This document shows, piece by piece, positions 31,159-39,155 of a DNA stretch of 39,155 bases (position 1 is its first letter; every line of letters starts with the position of its first letter). The stretch is from Loktanella sp. UBA3435 (GTDB lineage: Bacteria; Pseudomonadota; Alphaproteobacteria; Rhodobacterales; Rhodobacteraceae). The stretch spans positions 1-39,155 of the forward strand of contig DFSO01000026.1 of the NCBI GenBank assembly GCA_002378665.1, read 5' to 3'. Below the pieces are notes generated by a model. It was not told the DNA's origin, made no database searches, and saw only the letters and a program-made list of their open reading frames with translations. The translations under genes were made by a program, and so were the position numbers.

Positions 31159-31757
31159 CAGAGTTTCCCACTCAAAACGGCTTCAAGATCGTCCAAACGG
31201 TCTTGGCCCCACAGGCGTTCGCCCTTGTCGGTGATAAAGAATGGTGCCCCAAAGACACCGCGCGACACTGCCTCCTCAAGGTTGCTCGCAAAGGTCTCTG
31301 CGCCGGTCAAAAGACCGCTATCAGCCAGTCCAGCGTCGAAACCGGCGCCCTCCAGACACGCGCGGATCACCTCATCAGTCGCGATATCCTCATCCTTGGC
31401 CCAGCAGGTCGCGCCAAAGGAATGGACCAATTTGCCCAAATCACCGCCTCCCGCATTCTGTGCCGCAATGATCGCATAGCCAGACGGTGCGCCATTGGTT
31501 GGCCAATAAGCGGGCTTTAAATTCAACGGAAAACCCGCCAAGGCCGCTCGTCGGCGCATGTCTTGCAGGCGATATTCCTGACGGTTCGGGTGGCGATCTT
31601 TCGGCGGCAGGCCGCCCGTGCGGGCAAACAGCGCCATAATATCCATCGGTTTATAGGTGATCGTCGCGCCATTCTTCGCAGCGATCTCTTCGACACGGGT
31701 GCCGTTAAGGTAGGTGAACGGCGATAATGTTGAAAAGAAATAGTCGATATGTGGCAT
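31158..31757 (-). CDS. 2-hydroxychromene-2-carboxylate isomerase-like protein (DsbA/kappa-GST fold)
   Basis: A 199-residue thioredoxin-fold protein of the HCCA isomerase family. The N-terminal HIDYFFSTLSPFTYLNGTRV has the SP-x-TY pattern with Ser at the usual active position and no CxxC, so it is a glutathione-dependent isomerase type rather than a disulfide oxidase. YWPTNGAPSGYAIIAAQ and GVFGAPFFITDKGERLWGQDRL are conserved. In naphthalene-degrading bacteria the enzyme acts on 2-hydroxychromene-2-carboxylate; here no aromatic pathway is nearby, so the substrate is open. ATG 31757 follows GGAG. Confidence 0.87.
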   Translation of the reverse strand: MPHIDYFFSTLSPFTYLNGTRVEEIAAKNGATITYKPMDIMALFARTGGLPPKDRHPNRQEYRLQDMRRRAALAGFPLNLKPAYWPTNGAPSGYAIIAAQNAGGGDLGKLVHSFGATCWAKDEDIATDEVIRACLEGAGFDAGLADSGLLTGAETFASNLEEAVSRGVFGAPFFITDKGERLWGQDRLDDLEAVLSGKL

Positions 31758-31875
31758 TTCTTGCTCCAATGGGGATGCTGTTTGTTTGCCTGACCGTAGC
31801 CATGTGTTAATCGGTGTCAACGTCACGATTCTGTCGCATCAGAAACTTTAGCCTTCTGCCAAAGGACCGCATCCC

Positions 31876-32892
31876 ATGCCCATCACCACTGCACCAAAGC
31901 TGATTTCCGGCAATGCCAACCAGCCTCTCGCCCAAGCCGTCGCATCACGCATGTCGATGCACCGTGGCGTAAAAGTCGGCCTTGTCGATGCGCGGGTAGA
32001 ACGGTTCAACGATGGCGAGATTTTCGTCGAGGTTTACGAGAACGTGCGCGGCGAGGATATGTATATCCTTCAGCCAACATCGAACCCGGCCAACGACAAT
32101 CTGATGGAATTGCTCATCATTGCTGACGCGCTGCGCCGTTCTTCTGCCGCACGTATCACCGCCGTAATCCCCTACTTCGGTTACGCCCGCCAAGATCGCC
32201 GCTCTAAGGCGCGCACGCCAATCACCGCGAAACTCGTGGCCAATATGATGGTTGAGTCAGGCATAGAGCGCATCCTCACCCTCGATCTACATGCGACGCA
32301 GATCCAAGGTTTCTTTGATATTCCCGTCGATAACCTCTACGCTTCCCCTGTTTTTGCGCTCGACGTGATGCATCACTTCAAGGGCAACATGGATGATGTG
32401 ATGGTTGTGTCCCCTGATGTCGGTGGCGTGGCCCGTGCGCGTGATTTGGCACAACGTATTAACGCGCCCCTCTCCATCGTGGACAAACGTCGCGGTAAGC
32501 CCGGAGAAGTGGCTGAAATGACCGTGATCGGTGATGTGAAAGACCGCGTCTGCCTGATCGTGGACGATATCGTCGATACGGCCGGCACCCTATGTAAAGC
32601 TGCCGAAGTGTTGATGGAAAACGGTGCGAAAGAAGTACACTCCTACATCACGCACGGCGTTCTTTCAGGCCCGGCGGTGGACCGTATCGGTAAATCTGTG
32701 ATGAAGAACCTTGTGATCAGCGACACGATCCAAGCAACGGATGCGGTCAAGAATTGCCCGAATATCCGCATCGTGCCAACCGCACCGATGTTTGCCCAAG
32801 CGATCCTGAACACATGGAATGGCACATCCGTTTCGTCCCTGTTCGATCATAAGACGCTGGGTCCAATCTACGAAGGTATGTACCGGTCTTAA
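31876..32892 (+). CDS. prs: Ribose-phosphate pyrophosphokinase (PRPP synthase)
   Basis: A 338-residue class I PRPP synthase that makes PRPP from ribose-5-phosphate and ATP, for nucleotide, histidine and NAD synthesis. It shows the FNDGEIFVEVYENVRGED block, YFGYARQDRRSKARTPITAK, the LDLHATQIQGFFDIPVDNL region and the PRPP loop VCLIVDDIVDTAGTL. AAAGGA lies about 9 bases before the ATG. PRPP is the co-substrate of Apt encoded at 22071-22601. Its stop shares the TTAA at 32889-32892 with the convergent lectin-domain gene. Confidence 0.96.
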   Translation: MPITTAPKLISGNANQPLAQAVASRMSMHRGVKVGLVDARVERFNDGEIFVEVYENVRGEDMYILQPTSNPANDNLMELLIIADALRRSSAARITAVIPYFGYARQDRRSKARTPITAKLVANMMVESGIERILTLDLHATQIQGFFDIPVDNLYASPVFALDVMHHFKGNMDDVMVVSPDVGGVARARDLAQRINAPLSIVDKRRGKPGEVAEMTVIGDVKDRVCLIVDDIVDTAGTLCKAAEVLMENGAKEVHSYITHGVLSGPAVDRIGKSVMKNLVISDTIQATDAVKNCPNIRIVPTAPMFAQAILNTWNGTSVSSLFDHKTLGPIYEGMYRS

Positions 32893-33236
32893 AGATCCCA
32901 GACGTCATCGGCGCGCACGGCGCCCATTGACTGCCACGCCACGCGACAGCGGGCGACCTTTGTGTCGCCCCACGTCCGAAACACGATAACAAAGCCAGCG
33001 TTTGTAATGTCTTCGGCCTGCACATCAAAACGTATGTTGGTCTCATTCGAAGCGTCGAGCATCGACACCGAGACGTAGACGACAGGGCGGTCGATGTATT
33101 TTTCAGAAAATGCCACAGTCATACGCGTATTGCGCGAGCCATCGCCCGTCCACATTTCGCCGTCATGTTCGAAATCTGAAAACAGAACGACATCGCCCTG
33201 ATCAATTCCGATGACGTTATTTTCCATTTTACGCAT
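32889..33236 (-). CDS. H-type lectin domain protein
   Basis: A 115-residue protein that consists almost entirely of an H-type lectin domain (about residues 36-105): VAFSEKYIDRPVVYVSVSML, the IRFDVQAEDITNAGFVIVF segment and the terminal RTWGDTKVARCRVAWQSMG. This fold binds sugars such as N-acetylgalactosamine in animals and Dictyostelium; here there is no signal peptide, so the role is unclear. ATG 33236 (MRKMENN) is chosen; ATG 33227 is an alternative. A TTGACA at 33292-33287 on the minus strand could be a -35 box but no good -10 follows. It lies downstream of the atpC terminator on the same strand. Confidence 0.78.
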   Translation of the reverse strand: MRKMENNVIGIDQGDVVLFSDFEHDGEMWTGDGSRNTRMTVAFSEKYIDRPVVYVSVSMLDASNETNIRFDVQAEDITNAGFVIVFRTWGDTKVARCRVAWQSMGAVRADDVWDL

Positions 33237-33313
33237 GTTGCGGTCCGATTTCTTATCTGCTCTCAACTGCCTTTAATGCATGAATTTGTCAAAAAAAGGG
33301 TTAACAAAAGAAA

Positions 33314-33340
33314 AAAAGGCCCCGCATCGCGAGGCCTTTT
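33314..33340 (-). terminator. Intrinsic terminator of the atpHAGDC operon
   Basis: On the minus strand: AAAAGGCC-T-CGC, loop GAT, GCG-G-GGCCTTTT followed by more T (A-run at 33303-33313 on the plus strand). The stem pairs 8 plus 3 bp with one mismatch and lies 18 bp after the atpC stop. Confidence 0.88.
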
Positions 33341-33357
33341 ACGCATTTTATCGACGC

Positions 33358-33783
33358 TTAGTTGTTTGCAGTGAGGCCAATGTGACCGCCAATGGCAACC
33401 ATATCCGCCAAAAGTTTTGCTGCATCATCAACCGGACCAGGTTCGTTTTTGAAAACTTCCTTGGCTGAGTTATAAGCTTCTTTTGCTTCGCTAAGCATCT
33501 CGTCAAAGACCTCTTGCGTCATCTCGGCGCGTGGCAATGCCTGCTCTGCAAGAACAGACACTGTTGTCGCCGTGATTTCAGCAAAGCCGCCGGAAACGAC
33601 ATATTCATCGGTCCCGCCAGCATGCAAAACCCGCAATACGCCGGGGCGCAACGTGGTGATAGTTGGCGCATGATTAGCCATAGCTGTCATGTCGCCATCC
33701 GCACCTGGGATCTGCACTTCGGTCGCCTCAACAGAGGCCAAGCGGCGCTCTGGAGAGACAAGATCGAATTGTACGTTTGCCAT
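33358..33783 (-). CDS. atpC: ATP synthase F1 subunit epsilon
   Basis: A 141-residue subunit of the central stalk. The N-terminal beta-sandwich shows MANVQFDLVSPERRLASVEA, VQIPGADGDMTAMANHAPTI and LRPGVLRVL, and the C-terminal helical part carries the SEAKEAYNSAKEVF stretch. It modulates rotation and ATP hydrolysis. Last gene of the operon; 12 bp separate it from atpD, and an intrinsic terminator follows. Confidence 0.95.
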   Translation of the reverse strand: MANVQFDLVSPERRLASVEATEVQIPGADGDMTAMANHAPTITTLRPGVLRVLHAGGTDEYVVSGGFAEITATTVSVLAEQALPRAEMTQEVFDEMLSEAKEAYNSAKEVFKNEPGPVDDAAKLLADMVAIGGHIGLTANN

Positions 33784-33795
33784 GTTTTCGGCTCC

Positions 33796-35220
33796 TTACG
33801 CGGCAGCTGCCGCCATTTTTTCTGCCTTAGCAATCACTTCGTTGATGCCGCCAACCATGTAGAAGGCGTTCTCTGGAAGGTGATCGTACTCGCCAGCAAC
33901 AACTGCTTTGAAGGACGCGATTGTGTCTTCCAAGGCAACCTGAACACCAGGGGAGCCTGTGAAGACCTGAGCCACGTCGAACGGCTGCGACAGGAACTTT
34001 TCGAGCTTACGTGCACGGGTAACTGTCAGCTTGTCGTCTTCTGACAATTCGTCCATGCCCAAAATCGCGATGATATCCTGAAGCGACTTGTAGCGTTGCA
34101 GAGTCTGCTGAACATCGTTTGCAACTGCATAGTGCTCTTCGCCAACAATCGCTGGGTCAAGAAGACGCGATGTGGAATCGAGCGGGTCAACAGCTGGGTA
34201 AATACCCTTCTCGGAGATCGCACGGTTAAGAACCGTTGTCGCATCCAAGTGAGCAAAGGACGTCGCAGGCGCAGGGTCTGTAAGGTCATCGGCAGGTACG
34301 TAGATCGCCTGAACGGATGTAATGGAGCCGTTCTTTGTCGATGTAATGCGTTCCTGCATCTGGCCCATGTCTGTCGCCAATGTTGGCTGGTAGCCCACAG
34401 CGGAAGGAATACGGCCCAAGAGCGCGGAAACCTCGGAGCCCGCTTGTGTAAAGCGGAAGATGTTGTCCACGAAGAACAGAACGTCTGTACCAGACTGGTC
34501 ACGGAACGATTCCGCCATTGTCAAACCTGACAAAGCAACACGCATACGCGCACCTGGAGGCTCGTTCATCTGACCGTACACAAGTGCCACTTTGGACTTT
34601 GTCAGATCGTCTGCGTTGATAACGCCGGATTCGATGAATTCGTAGTAAAGGTCGTTACCCTCACGTGTCCGCTCGCCCACACCCGCAAATACGGAGTAGC
34701 CAGAGTGAACCTTAGCGATGTTGTTGATCAATTCCTGAATAAGAACTGTCTTACCAACACCCGCACCACCGAACAGACCAATTTTACCGCCCTTCGCGTA
34801 AGGCGCGAGAAGGTCGATAACTTTTATACCTGTTACGAGCACTTCGGACGCAGTGGACTGCTCCTCGAATGCTGGTGCTTCAGCGTGAATAGAGCGACGC
34901 TCTTTTGTCAGGATCGGGCCTTTTTCGTCAACCGGATCACCAACAACGTTCATGATACGACCAAGTGTCGCGTCACCAACTGGCACCTGAATTGTCGCAT
35001 CTGTGTCGGTCACTTCTTGACCACGAACGAGACCTTCAGTTGCGTCCATAGCGATACAGCGCACTGTGTTTTCACCAAGGTGCTGTGCCACTTCCATGGT
35101 CAGCATCTTGCCGTTGTTGTCTGTTGTCAGCGCGTTCAAAATCTGTGGCAGGTCGTTACCGAACTGCACGTCAACGACGGCGCCGATGATCTGGATGATC
35201 TTGCCTTTAGCGTTTGCCAT
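33796..35220 (-). CDS. atpD: ATP synthase F1 subunit beta
   Basis: The 474-residue catalytic subunit of F1. Walker A GGAGVGKT is at 151-158, Walker B with LFFVDNIFRFTQAGSEVSAL follows, and the ALVYGQMNEPPGARMRVALS and YVPADDLTDPAPA stretches are nearly invariant in the family. The C-terminal DELSEDDKLTVTRARK matches the DELSEED torque motif as DELSEDD. It makes ATP from ADP and phosphate. Length is normal. The operon order is atpH-A-G-D-C. Confidence 0.98.
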   Translation of the reverse strand: MANAKGKIIQIIGAVVDVQFGNDLPQILNALTTDNNGKMLTMEVAQHLGENTVRCIAMDATEGLVRGQEVTDTDATIQVPVGDATLGRIMNVVGDPVDEKGPILTKERRSIHAEAPAFEEQSTASEVLVTGIKVIDLLAPYAKGGKIGLFGGAGVGKTVLIQELINNIAKVHSGYSVFAGVGERTREGNDLYYEFIESGVINADDLTKSKVALVYGQMNEPPGARMRVALSGLTMAESFRDQSGTDVLFFVDNIFRFTQAGSEVSALLGRIPSAVGYQPTLATDMGQMQERITSTKNGSITSVQAIYVPADDLTDPAPATSFAHLDATTVLNRAISEKGIYPAVDPLDSTSRLLDPAIVGEEHYAVANDVQQTLQRYKSLQDIIAILGMDELSEDDKLTVTRARKLEKFLSQPFDVAQVFTGSPGVQVALEDTIASFKAVVAGEYDHLPENAFYMVGGINEVIAKAEKMAAAAA

Positions 35221-35235
35221 AAGTGTTTTCTCCGT

Positions 35236-36108
35236 TTAGAGCGCTTCCGCGCCCGAAATAATTTCAATCAGCTCGTTGGTGATCTTCGCCTGACGCGAGC
35301 GGTTAAACTCGATGGTCAGCTTGTCGATCATGTCACCAGCGTTGCGTGTCGCGTTGTCCATTGCTGACATACGGGCACCCTGCTCGGATGCGGCGTTTTC
35401 AAGCAATGCAGCAAAGATCTGCGTGGCCACACCGCGCGGCAAAAGATCAGCCAAGATGGCATCCTCTGACGGCTCGTAGTCGTAAAGGGATGCTTCTGAA
35501 CCCTCCACAGCTTCGAACTTTGCAGGGATAACCTGCAAGGCGGTTGGGTATTGGGTCACAACGTTTTCAAAGCGTGCAAAGAAGATCGTCGCGATATCGA
35601 ATTCGCCACCATCAAACTTTGCCAAGATGTCCTTGGCGATGCTTTGTGCGTTATTGTAGCTCACCCGCTTTACAGCGGACAAATCTACATGCTCGACAAA
35701 GTGCGCGCCAAGATCGCGCTTGATTACGTCACGGCCTTTTTTGCCGACAGTCACGATTTTCACCGTTTTGCCTTGGGCCAACAGCTTTTGCGCATGTGTG
35801 CGCGCCAGCTTTGCGATGTTGCCGTTAAAGCCGCCGCACAGACCACGTTCAGCCGTCATCACCACCAAAAGGTGGGTCTGATCGCTGCCCGTGCCCGAAA
35901 GCAACTTTGGAGCGGCCGCAGAGCCAGCAGACCCAGACGCAAGCCCAGCCATGACCGCATTAAAGCGCTCAGTGTAAGGGCGGGACGCCTCGGCTGCTTC
36001 TTGGGCGCGGCGCAATTTTGCTGCCGCGACCATCTGCATCGCCTTTGTGATCTTGCGGGTCGATTTGACCGACGCGATCCGTGTTTTAAGGTCCTTAAGA
36101 CTAGGCAT
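35236..36108 (-). CDS. atpG: ATP synthase F1 subunit gamma
   Basis: The 290-residue rotor subunit. The N-terminal coiled-coil helix MPSLKDLKTRIASVKSTRKI with KAMQMVAAAKLRRAQ and the C-terminal helix AMDNATRNAGDMIDKLT, then FNRSRQAKITNELIEI, form the shaft. ERGLCGGFNGNI is the conserved loop. The gap to atpD is 15 bp and to atpA 30 bp. No cyanobacterial-type redox insertion is present. Confidence 0.97.
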   Translation of the reverse strand: MPSLKDLKTRIASVKSTRKITKAMQMVAAAKLRRAQEAAEASRPYTERFNAVMAGLASGSAGSAAAPKLLSGTGSDQTHLLVVMTAERGLCGGFNGNIAKLARTHAQKLLAQGKTVKIVTVGKKGRDVIKRDLGAHFVEHVDLSAVKRVSYNNAQSIAKDILAKFDGGEFDIATIFFARFENVVTQYPTALQVIPAKFEAVEGSEASLYDYEPSEDAILADLLPRGVATQIFAALLENAASEQGARMSAMDNATRNAGDMIDKLTIEFNRSRQAKITNELIEIISGAEAL

Positions 36109-36138
36109 TAGCTAAGTCTCCTTCTCTCAAGAAAGGGT

Positions 36139-37674
36139 TCAGGCGAAATCTTTGGCGAACGCGTCAATAGCGGCCTTGATCTTGTCTTCTGCCTCACCTT
36201 TGATCTTTGGATCTTCTTTTGTGATCATCTCAAGCACAGCCTTGCCGTTTGTGCGCAGGTGCTTAAGCAAACCAGCTTCAAAACGACCAACATCCTTTAC
36301 GGCGATCTTATCAAGGTAACCCTTGGTGCCTGCATAGATGACGCAGACGATCTCGGCGTTGGACAGTGGTGAATACTGTGGCTGCTTCATAAGCTCGGTC
36401 AGACGTGCACCACGGTTCAGCAACTGCTGTGTGGACGCATCAAGATCAGAACCAAACTGCGCAAACGCAGCCATTTCGCGGTACTGAGCAAGCTCAAGCT
36501 TAACCGGACCAGCAACAGATTTCATCGCGTTTGTCTGCGCGGCGGAACCAACGCGGGAAACGGACAGACCTGTGTTCACAGCTGGGCGGATACCTTGGAA
36601 GAACAATTCAGTTTCCAAGAAGATCTGACCGTCAGTGATCGAAATCACGTTTGTAGGAATAAACGCAGAAACGTCGCCGCCCTGAGTTTCAATGATTGGC
36701 AGCGCTGTCAAAGAGCCGGAACCATTGTCTTCGTTAAGCTTCGCAGAACGCTCAAGCAAACGCGAGTGAAGATAGAAAACGTCACCTGGGTAAGCTTCAC
36801 GCCCTGGTGGACGACGAAGCAAAAGCGACATCTGGCGGTAGGACACAGCCTGCTTGGAAAGGTCATCATAGATGATCAATGCGTGGCGGCCATTGTCACG
36901 GAAGTGCTCTGCCATCGCAGTCGCAGCGTATGGTGCAAGGAACTGCATCGGTGCTGGATCGGAAGCGGTCGCAGCAACAACGATTGTATATTCAATCGCG
37001 CCGGACTCTTCGAGTTTCTTAACTAACTGGGCAACAGTCGAACGCTTCTGGCCGATTGCGACGTATACGCAGTACAGCTTTTCGCCTTCGGTTTTCGCAG
37101 CGTCGTTGTAAGACTTCTGGTTCAGGATCGTGTCGAGCGCGATCGCTGTTTTACCTGTCTGACGGTCACCAATGATCAATTCGCGCTGGCCACGGCCAAC
37201 TGGGATCATGGAGTCTACGGATTTCAGACCAGTCGCCATTGGCTCGTGAACCGATTTACGTGGGATAATGCCTGGCGCCTTAGAGTCAGCAACCGCACGC
37301 TTCTTGGCCTTGATTGGGCCTTTGCCGTCAAGTGGGTTACCAAGACCGTCAACAACGCGGCCCAAAAGCTCGTCACCAACTGGAACGTCCACGATGGACT
37401 TGGTGCGCTTCACAACGTCACCTTCTTTAATGTCACGGTCGGAACCGAAGATAACAACACCAACGTTGTCAGCCTCTAAGTTCAAGGCCATGCCGCGAAT
37501 ACCACCTGGGAATTCGACCATTTCACCCGCTTGGACATTGTCCAAACCGTATACACGCGCAATACCGTCACCGACGGAAAGCACGCGGCCAACTTCGGCC
37601 ACTTCGGCCTCTTGGCCAAAGTTCTTGATCTGGTCCTTAAGGATCGCAGAGATTTCAGACGCTTGGATCGCCAT
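36139..37674 (-). CDS. atpA: ATP synthase F1 subunit alpha
   Basis: The 511-residue non-catalytic nucleotide-binding subunit. The P-loop GDRQTGKT is at 169-176; LIIYDDLSKQAVSYRQMSLL and RRPPGREAYPGDVFYLHSRL are family hallmarks, as is the arginine-finger region SVSRVGSAAQ. It starts 1 bp after the atpH stop (TAA-C-ATG), so translation is likely coupled. Confidence 0.98.
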   Translation of the reverse strand: MAIQASEISAILKDQIKNFGQEAEVAEVGRVLSVGDGIARVYGLDNVQAGEMVEFPGGIRGMALNLEADNVGVVIFGSDRDIKEGDVVKRTKSIVDVPVGDELLGRVVDGLGNPLDGKGPIKAKKRAVADSKAPGIIPRKSVHEPMATGLKSVDSMIPVGRGQRELIIGDRQTGKTAIALDTILNQKSYNDAAKTEGEKLYCVYVAIGQKRSTVAQLVKKLEESGAIEYTIVVAATASDPAPMQFLAPYAATAMAEHFRDNGRHALIIYDDLSKQAVSYRQMSLLLRRPPGREAYPGDVFYLHSRLLERSAKLNEDNGSGSLTALPIIETQGGDVSAFIPTNVISITDGQIFLETELFFQGIRPAVNTGLSVSRVGSAAQTNAMKSVAGPVKLELAQYREMAAFAQFGSDLDASTQQLLNRGARLTELMKQPQYSPLSNAEIVCVIYAGTKGYLDKIAVKDVGRFEAGLLKHLRTNGKAVLEMITKEDPKIKGEAEDKIKAAIDAFAKDFA

Positions 37675-37675
37675 G

Positions 37676-38236
37676 TTATCCGACCTCTTTCATTGTGTTC
37701 TGGAGAGCATTGAGCTTGGATTTGATCGACGTATCGATCATCTTCGACCCAACTTTTACAATAAGACCGCCGATGATGCTTTCATCAACGATCGCTTTGA
37801 TTTTCACGTCGGCGCCAATTTGCGCCTTGAGTGTTTTTGCGAGCTTGTCGGCTTGCGCCTTGGTAAGCTCTTTCGCAGATGTTACTTCTGCGGTCACTTC
37901 ACCCTTATGGGTGGCGATCAAATCGCGCAGCGACGACACAAGTTGTGGCAACACAAACAAGCGACGCTTTTGCGCAAGAAGCGCAAGAACATTGACTGTT
38001 GTCTTGGACAACTTCATCTTTTTGGCAACAGCGCTGATCGCTGTTTCCTGTTCGTCGCGGCTGTACAATGGCGATGAAAGCAAAGTCCGCAGATCCGCGC
38101 TTTCAGCCATTGCGGCGTCAAGTACGTCTACATCCTTTTCAAGCGCTGGTAGCGCTTTGCCTTCTACGGCCAGATCAAACACGGCTGTCGCATAGCGCGC
38201 AGCGATGCTTGTGGAAACTCCTACTGTTTCGGACAC
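37676..38236 (-). CDS. atpH: ATP synthase F1 subunit delta
   Basis: A subunit of 186 residues that joins F1 to the peripheral stalk. The N-terminal SIAARYATAVFDLA helix, LSSPLYSRDEQ and the C-terminal ESIIGGLIVKVGSKMID stretch are typical. The start is a GTG at 38236 rather than the GTG at 38242: GGAAGG lies 6 bases before the former but directly touches the latter, and the resulting MSETVGVST agrees with related AtpH proteins. First gene of the operon. The Fo genes are not adjacent, as is usual in Rhodobacterales. Confidence 0.95.
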   Translation of the reverse strand: MSETVGVSTSIAARYATAVFDLAVEGKALPALEKDVDVLDAAMAESADLRTLLSSPLYSRDEQETAISAVAKKMKLSKTTVNVLALLAQKRRLFVLPQLVSSLRDLIATHKGEVTAEVTSAKELTKAQADKLAKTLKAQIGADVKIKAIVDESIIGGLIVKVGSKMIDTSIKSKLNALQNTMKEVG

Positions 38237-38567
38237 GTCCACCCTTCCGATGTCTCAGGCCCAGTCCCACCACCAGATCGCGGTGACAGGAGGGCAGCTT
38301 AGTCTCATCCTCACAATTACGTCAGGACAGCAAAATCAGGGCCGATGTAGCAGAGCGTTTGCATCGTCGCAACCGCCTTGCGTGGTCAAATTGTCGCCTT
38401 TCACCCAACTATTTTGCGTGAGCGCAAACAACTCAACGCGGCATGTCGCAGATATCTTGACGTTACGGCCCTCTGCAAAAGATCACAAAGCCGCCTTAAA
38501 TTGATCCGATTGTCGTGTTTTATAGATTGTTAACACCATTTTGCACCTATGAGAGAGACTTGTCGCT
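38237..38567. other. Divergent intergenic region between atpH and the RTX-like gene
   Basis: 331 bp that must hold promoters for the atp operon (minus) and the RTX-like gene (plus). A perfect 6-bp inverted repeat TTTGCG-TGAG-CGCAAA lies at 38413-38428. A TGATCC at 38502-38507 has no CGTA at the right distance. An open frame on the plus strand (to about 38504) has no recognisable content. No RNA gene was seen. Confidence 0.6.
38413..38428. promoter_or_regulatory. Palindrome TTTGCG-TGAG-CGCAAA upstream of atpH
   Basis: A perfect 6-bp inverted repeat with a 4-base centre, about 180 bp upstream of the atpH start. The size suits a dimeric regulator of the LacI or similar type. No regulator is identified. 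Confidence 0.3.
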
Positions 38568-39155
38568 ATGTATTTTGATTATTTAATTATGGCTTTCGTG
38601 GGCTACGGGATCATCGACGCCTTTATGGGCTACGGTGACGAATCTGACCCGATTGATGAAACTGGTGCGGTCCCAGATACCGAAACTGACCCAGATTTGG
38701 GCGAAACACCTGATCCTGATACAGGCGATTCTGACCCTGACTATGTGTCGGGGCCAACGACGATCCTAACCACAACCAATGGCGAGACGTCGACCACAAC
38801 CTTTGACGACGTCGATTTTGGTGTCGCTCCAACGGTCCTTGGCACTGACGAGCGCGACCAGATTGACGCAAGTGACGACACCGGCCTTGAGATCAACATC
38901 GAGGCGGGCGCTGGCGACGACAACATCAGCTTTGGCTTTGGCGCGAGCGTTGATGGCGGCGAAGGCGTTGACGTCTTGGCGCTCTCAGTGACGGGCAACG
39001 CTTTGGCCTCCAACTCTGACGCAGGCACCATTGACCTCACCGATAGCGACGACGCGCTTGTAGTCAACTTTGAAGACGGCACCCCAGAATTCGTGCATGC
39101 TGTGCGCGGCCAGACCATCACAGAAGTCGACGGCGTGACGATCCAAACCGACTGG
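38568..39155 (+). CDS. Acidic RTX-like (calcium-binding repeat) protein, N-terminal part (cut by window edge)
   Basis: 196 codons are open from ATG 38568 to the right edge without a stop. The N-terminus (MYFDYLIMAFVGYGIIDAFM) is a short hydrophobic segment, followed by an acidic linker rich in Asp, Glu, Pro and Thr (about 24-85). After that comes VLGTDERDQIDASDDT and then EAGAGDDNISFGF and VDGGEGVDVLAL, which resemble RTX/hemolysin-type calcium-binding repeats (GGxGxDxL-like). A secreted or surface protein is inferred. GAGAGAG lies about 11 bases before the ATG. The C-terminus, where secretion signals of RTX proteins sit, is out of view. Confidence 0.7.
   Translation, partial: MYFDYLIMAFVGYGIIDAFMGYGDESDPIDETGAVPDTETDPDLGETPDPDTGDSDPDYVSGPTTILTTTNGETSTTTFDDVDFGVAPTVLGTDERDQIDASDDTGLEINIEAGAGDDNISFGFGASVDGGEGVDVLALSVTGNALASNSDAGTIDLTDSDDALVVNFEDGTPEFVHAVRGQTITEVDGVTIQTDW

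Noticed and set aside
38205..38504. 99-codon open frame on the plus strand over the atpH start and its upstream region
   Set aside because: It overlaps the atpH start on the other strand, has no family-like content and no ribosome site.
38502..38507. A further TGATCC, possible third ECF promoter before the RTX-like gene
   Set aside because: Sixteen bases downstream the sequence is TATAGATTG-like rather than CGTA, so only the -35 half matches.

Overview
The window looks like chromosomal DNA of a Rhodobacterales (Roseobacter/Rhodobacter-type) alphaproteobacterium. The signs are an ECF sigma factor followed by a zinc-type ChrR anti-sigma factor as in Rhodobacter sphaeroides, an F1 ATP synthase operon (atpHAGDC) without the Fo genes beside it, a lysC/ptsP neighbourhood, many small families typical of this order (DUF1178, DUF1365, UPF0314, DUF2161, YcgN, EcsC), and moderately GC-rich, densely packed genes with many ATGA start/stop overlaps. 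No tRNA, rRNA, CRISPR array, transposase or phage gene was seen.

Left region (1-6249): a cut-off flavin monooxygenase, then chrR and the ECF sigma gene on the minus strand. Divergent from them is a five-gene plus-strand operon: FAD oxidoreductase, DUF1365, CFA-synthase-like methyltransferase, SDR and DUF2177. The gap between the two units carries two back-to-back copies of the same promoter, TGATCC-N16-CGTAA, one facing each way. This is best read as a self-regulated singlet-oxygen/oxidative-stress module that modifies membrane fatty acids, related to the furan fatty acid pathway.

Middle (6246-22601): the modABC molybdate transporter; Nudix, DUF1178 and SDR genes; lysC with an MDR oxidoreductase; ptsP (Ntr phosphotransferase enzyme I); EcsC and GNAT genes; a flavin reductase; UPF0314; a SulP transporter; and a four-gene mtnP-pnuC-nadR-apt operon that joins methylthioadenosine/adenine salvage to nicotinamide riboside uptake and NAD synthesis.

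Right (22602-39155): an FAD-linked 2-hydroxyacid dehydrogenase, a TraB/GumN protein, a PD-(D/E)XK-like DUF2161 protein, a family II pyrophosphatase, a HAD hydrolase, then MaoC-ribF-ycgN-threonine aldolase. These are followed by an HCCA isomerase-like protein, prs (PRPP synthase, which supplies the co-substrate of Apt), an H-type lectin protein, atpCDGAH on the minus strand, and a cut-off acidic RTX-like gene.

Non-coding signals that stand out: the paired sigma promoters; an array of four GTGCAC palindromes at exact 11-bp spacing before the HAD gene, with a looser TGCA cluster between sulP and mtnP; a double-hairpin element present twice, starting in the stop codon of the gene before it and with compensatory changes in one stem; and four convergent gene pairs whose stop codons share bases in CTAG, TTAA or CTAA.
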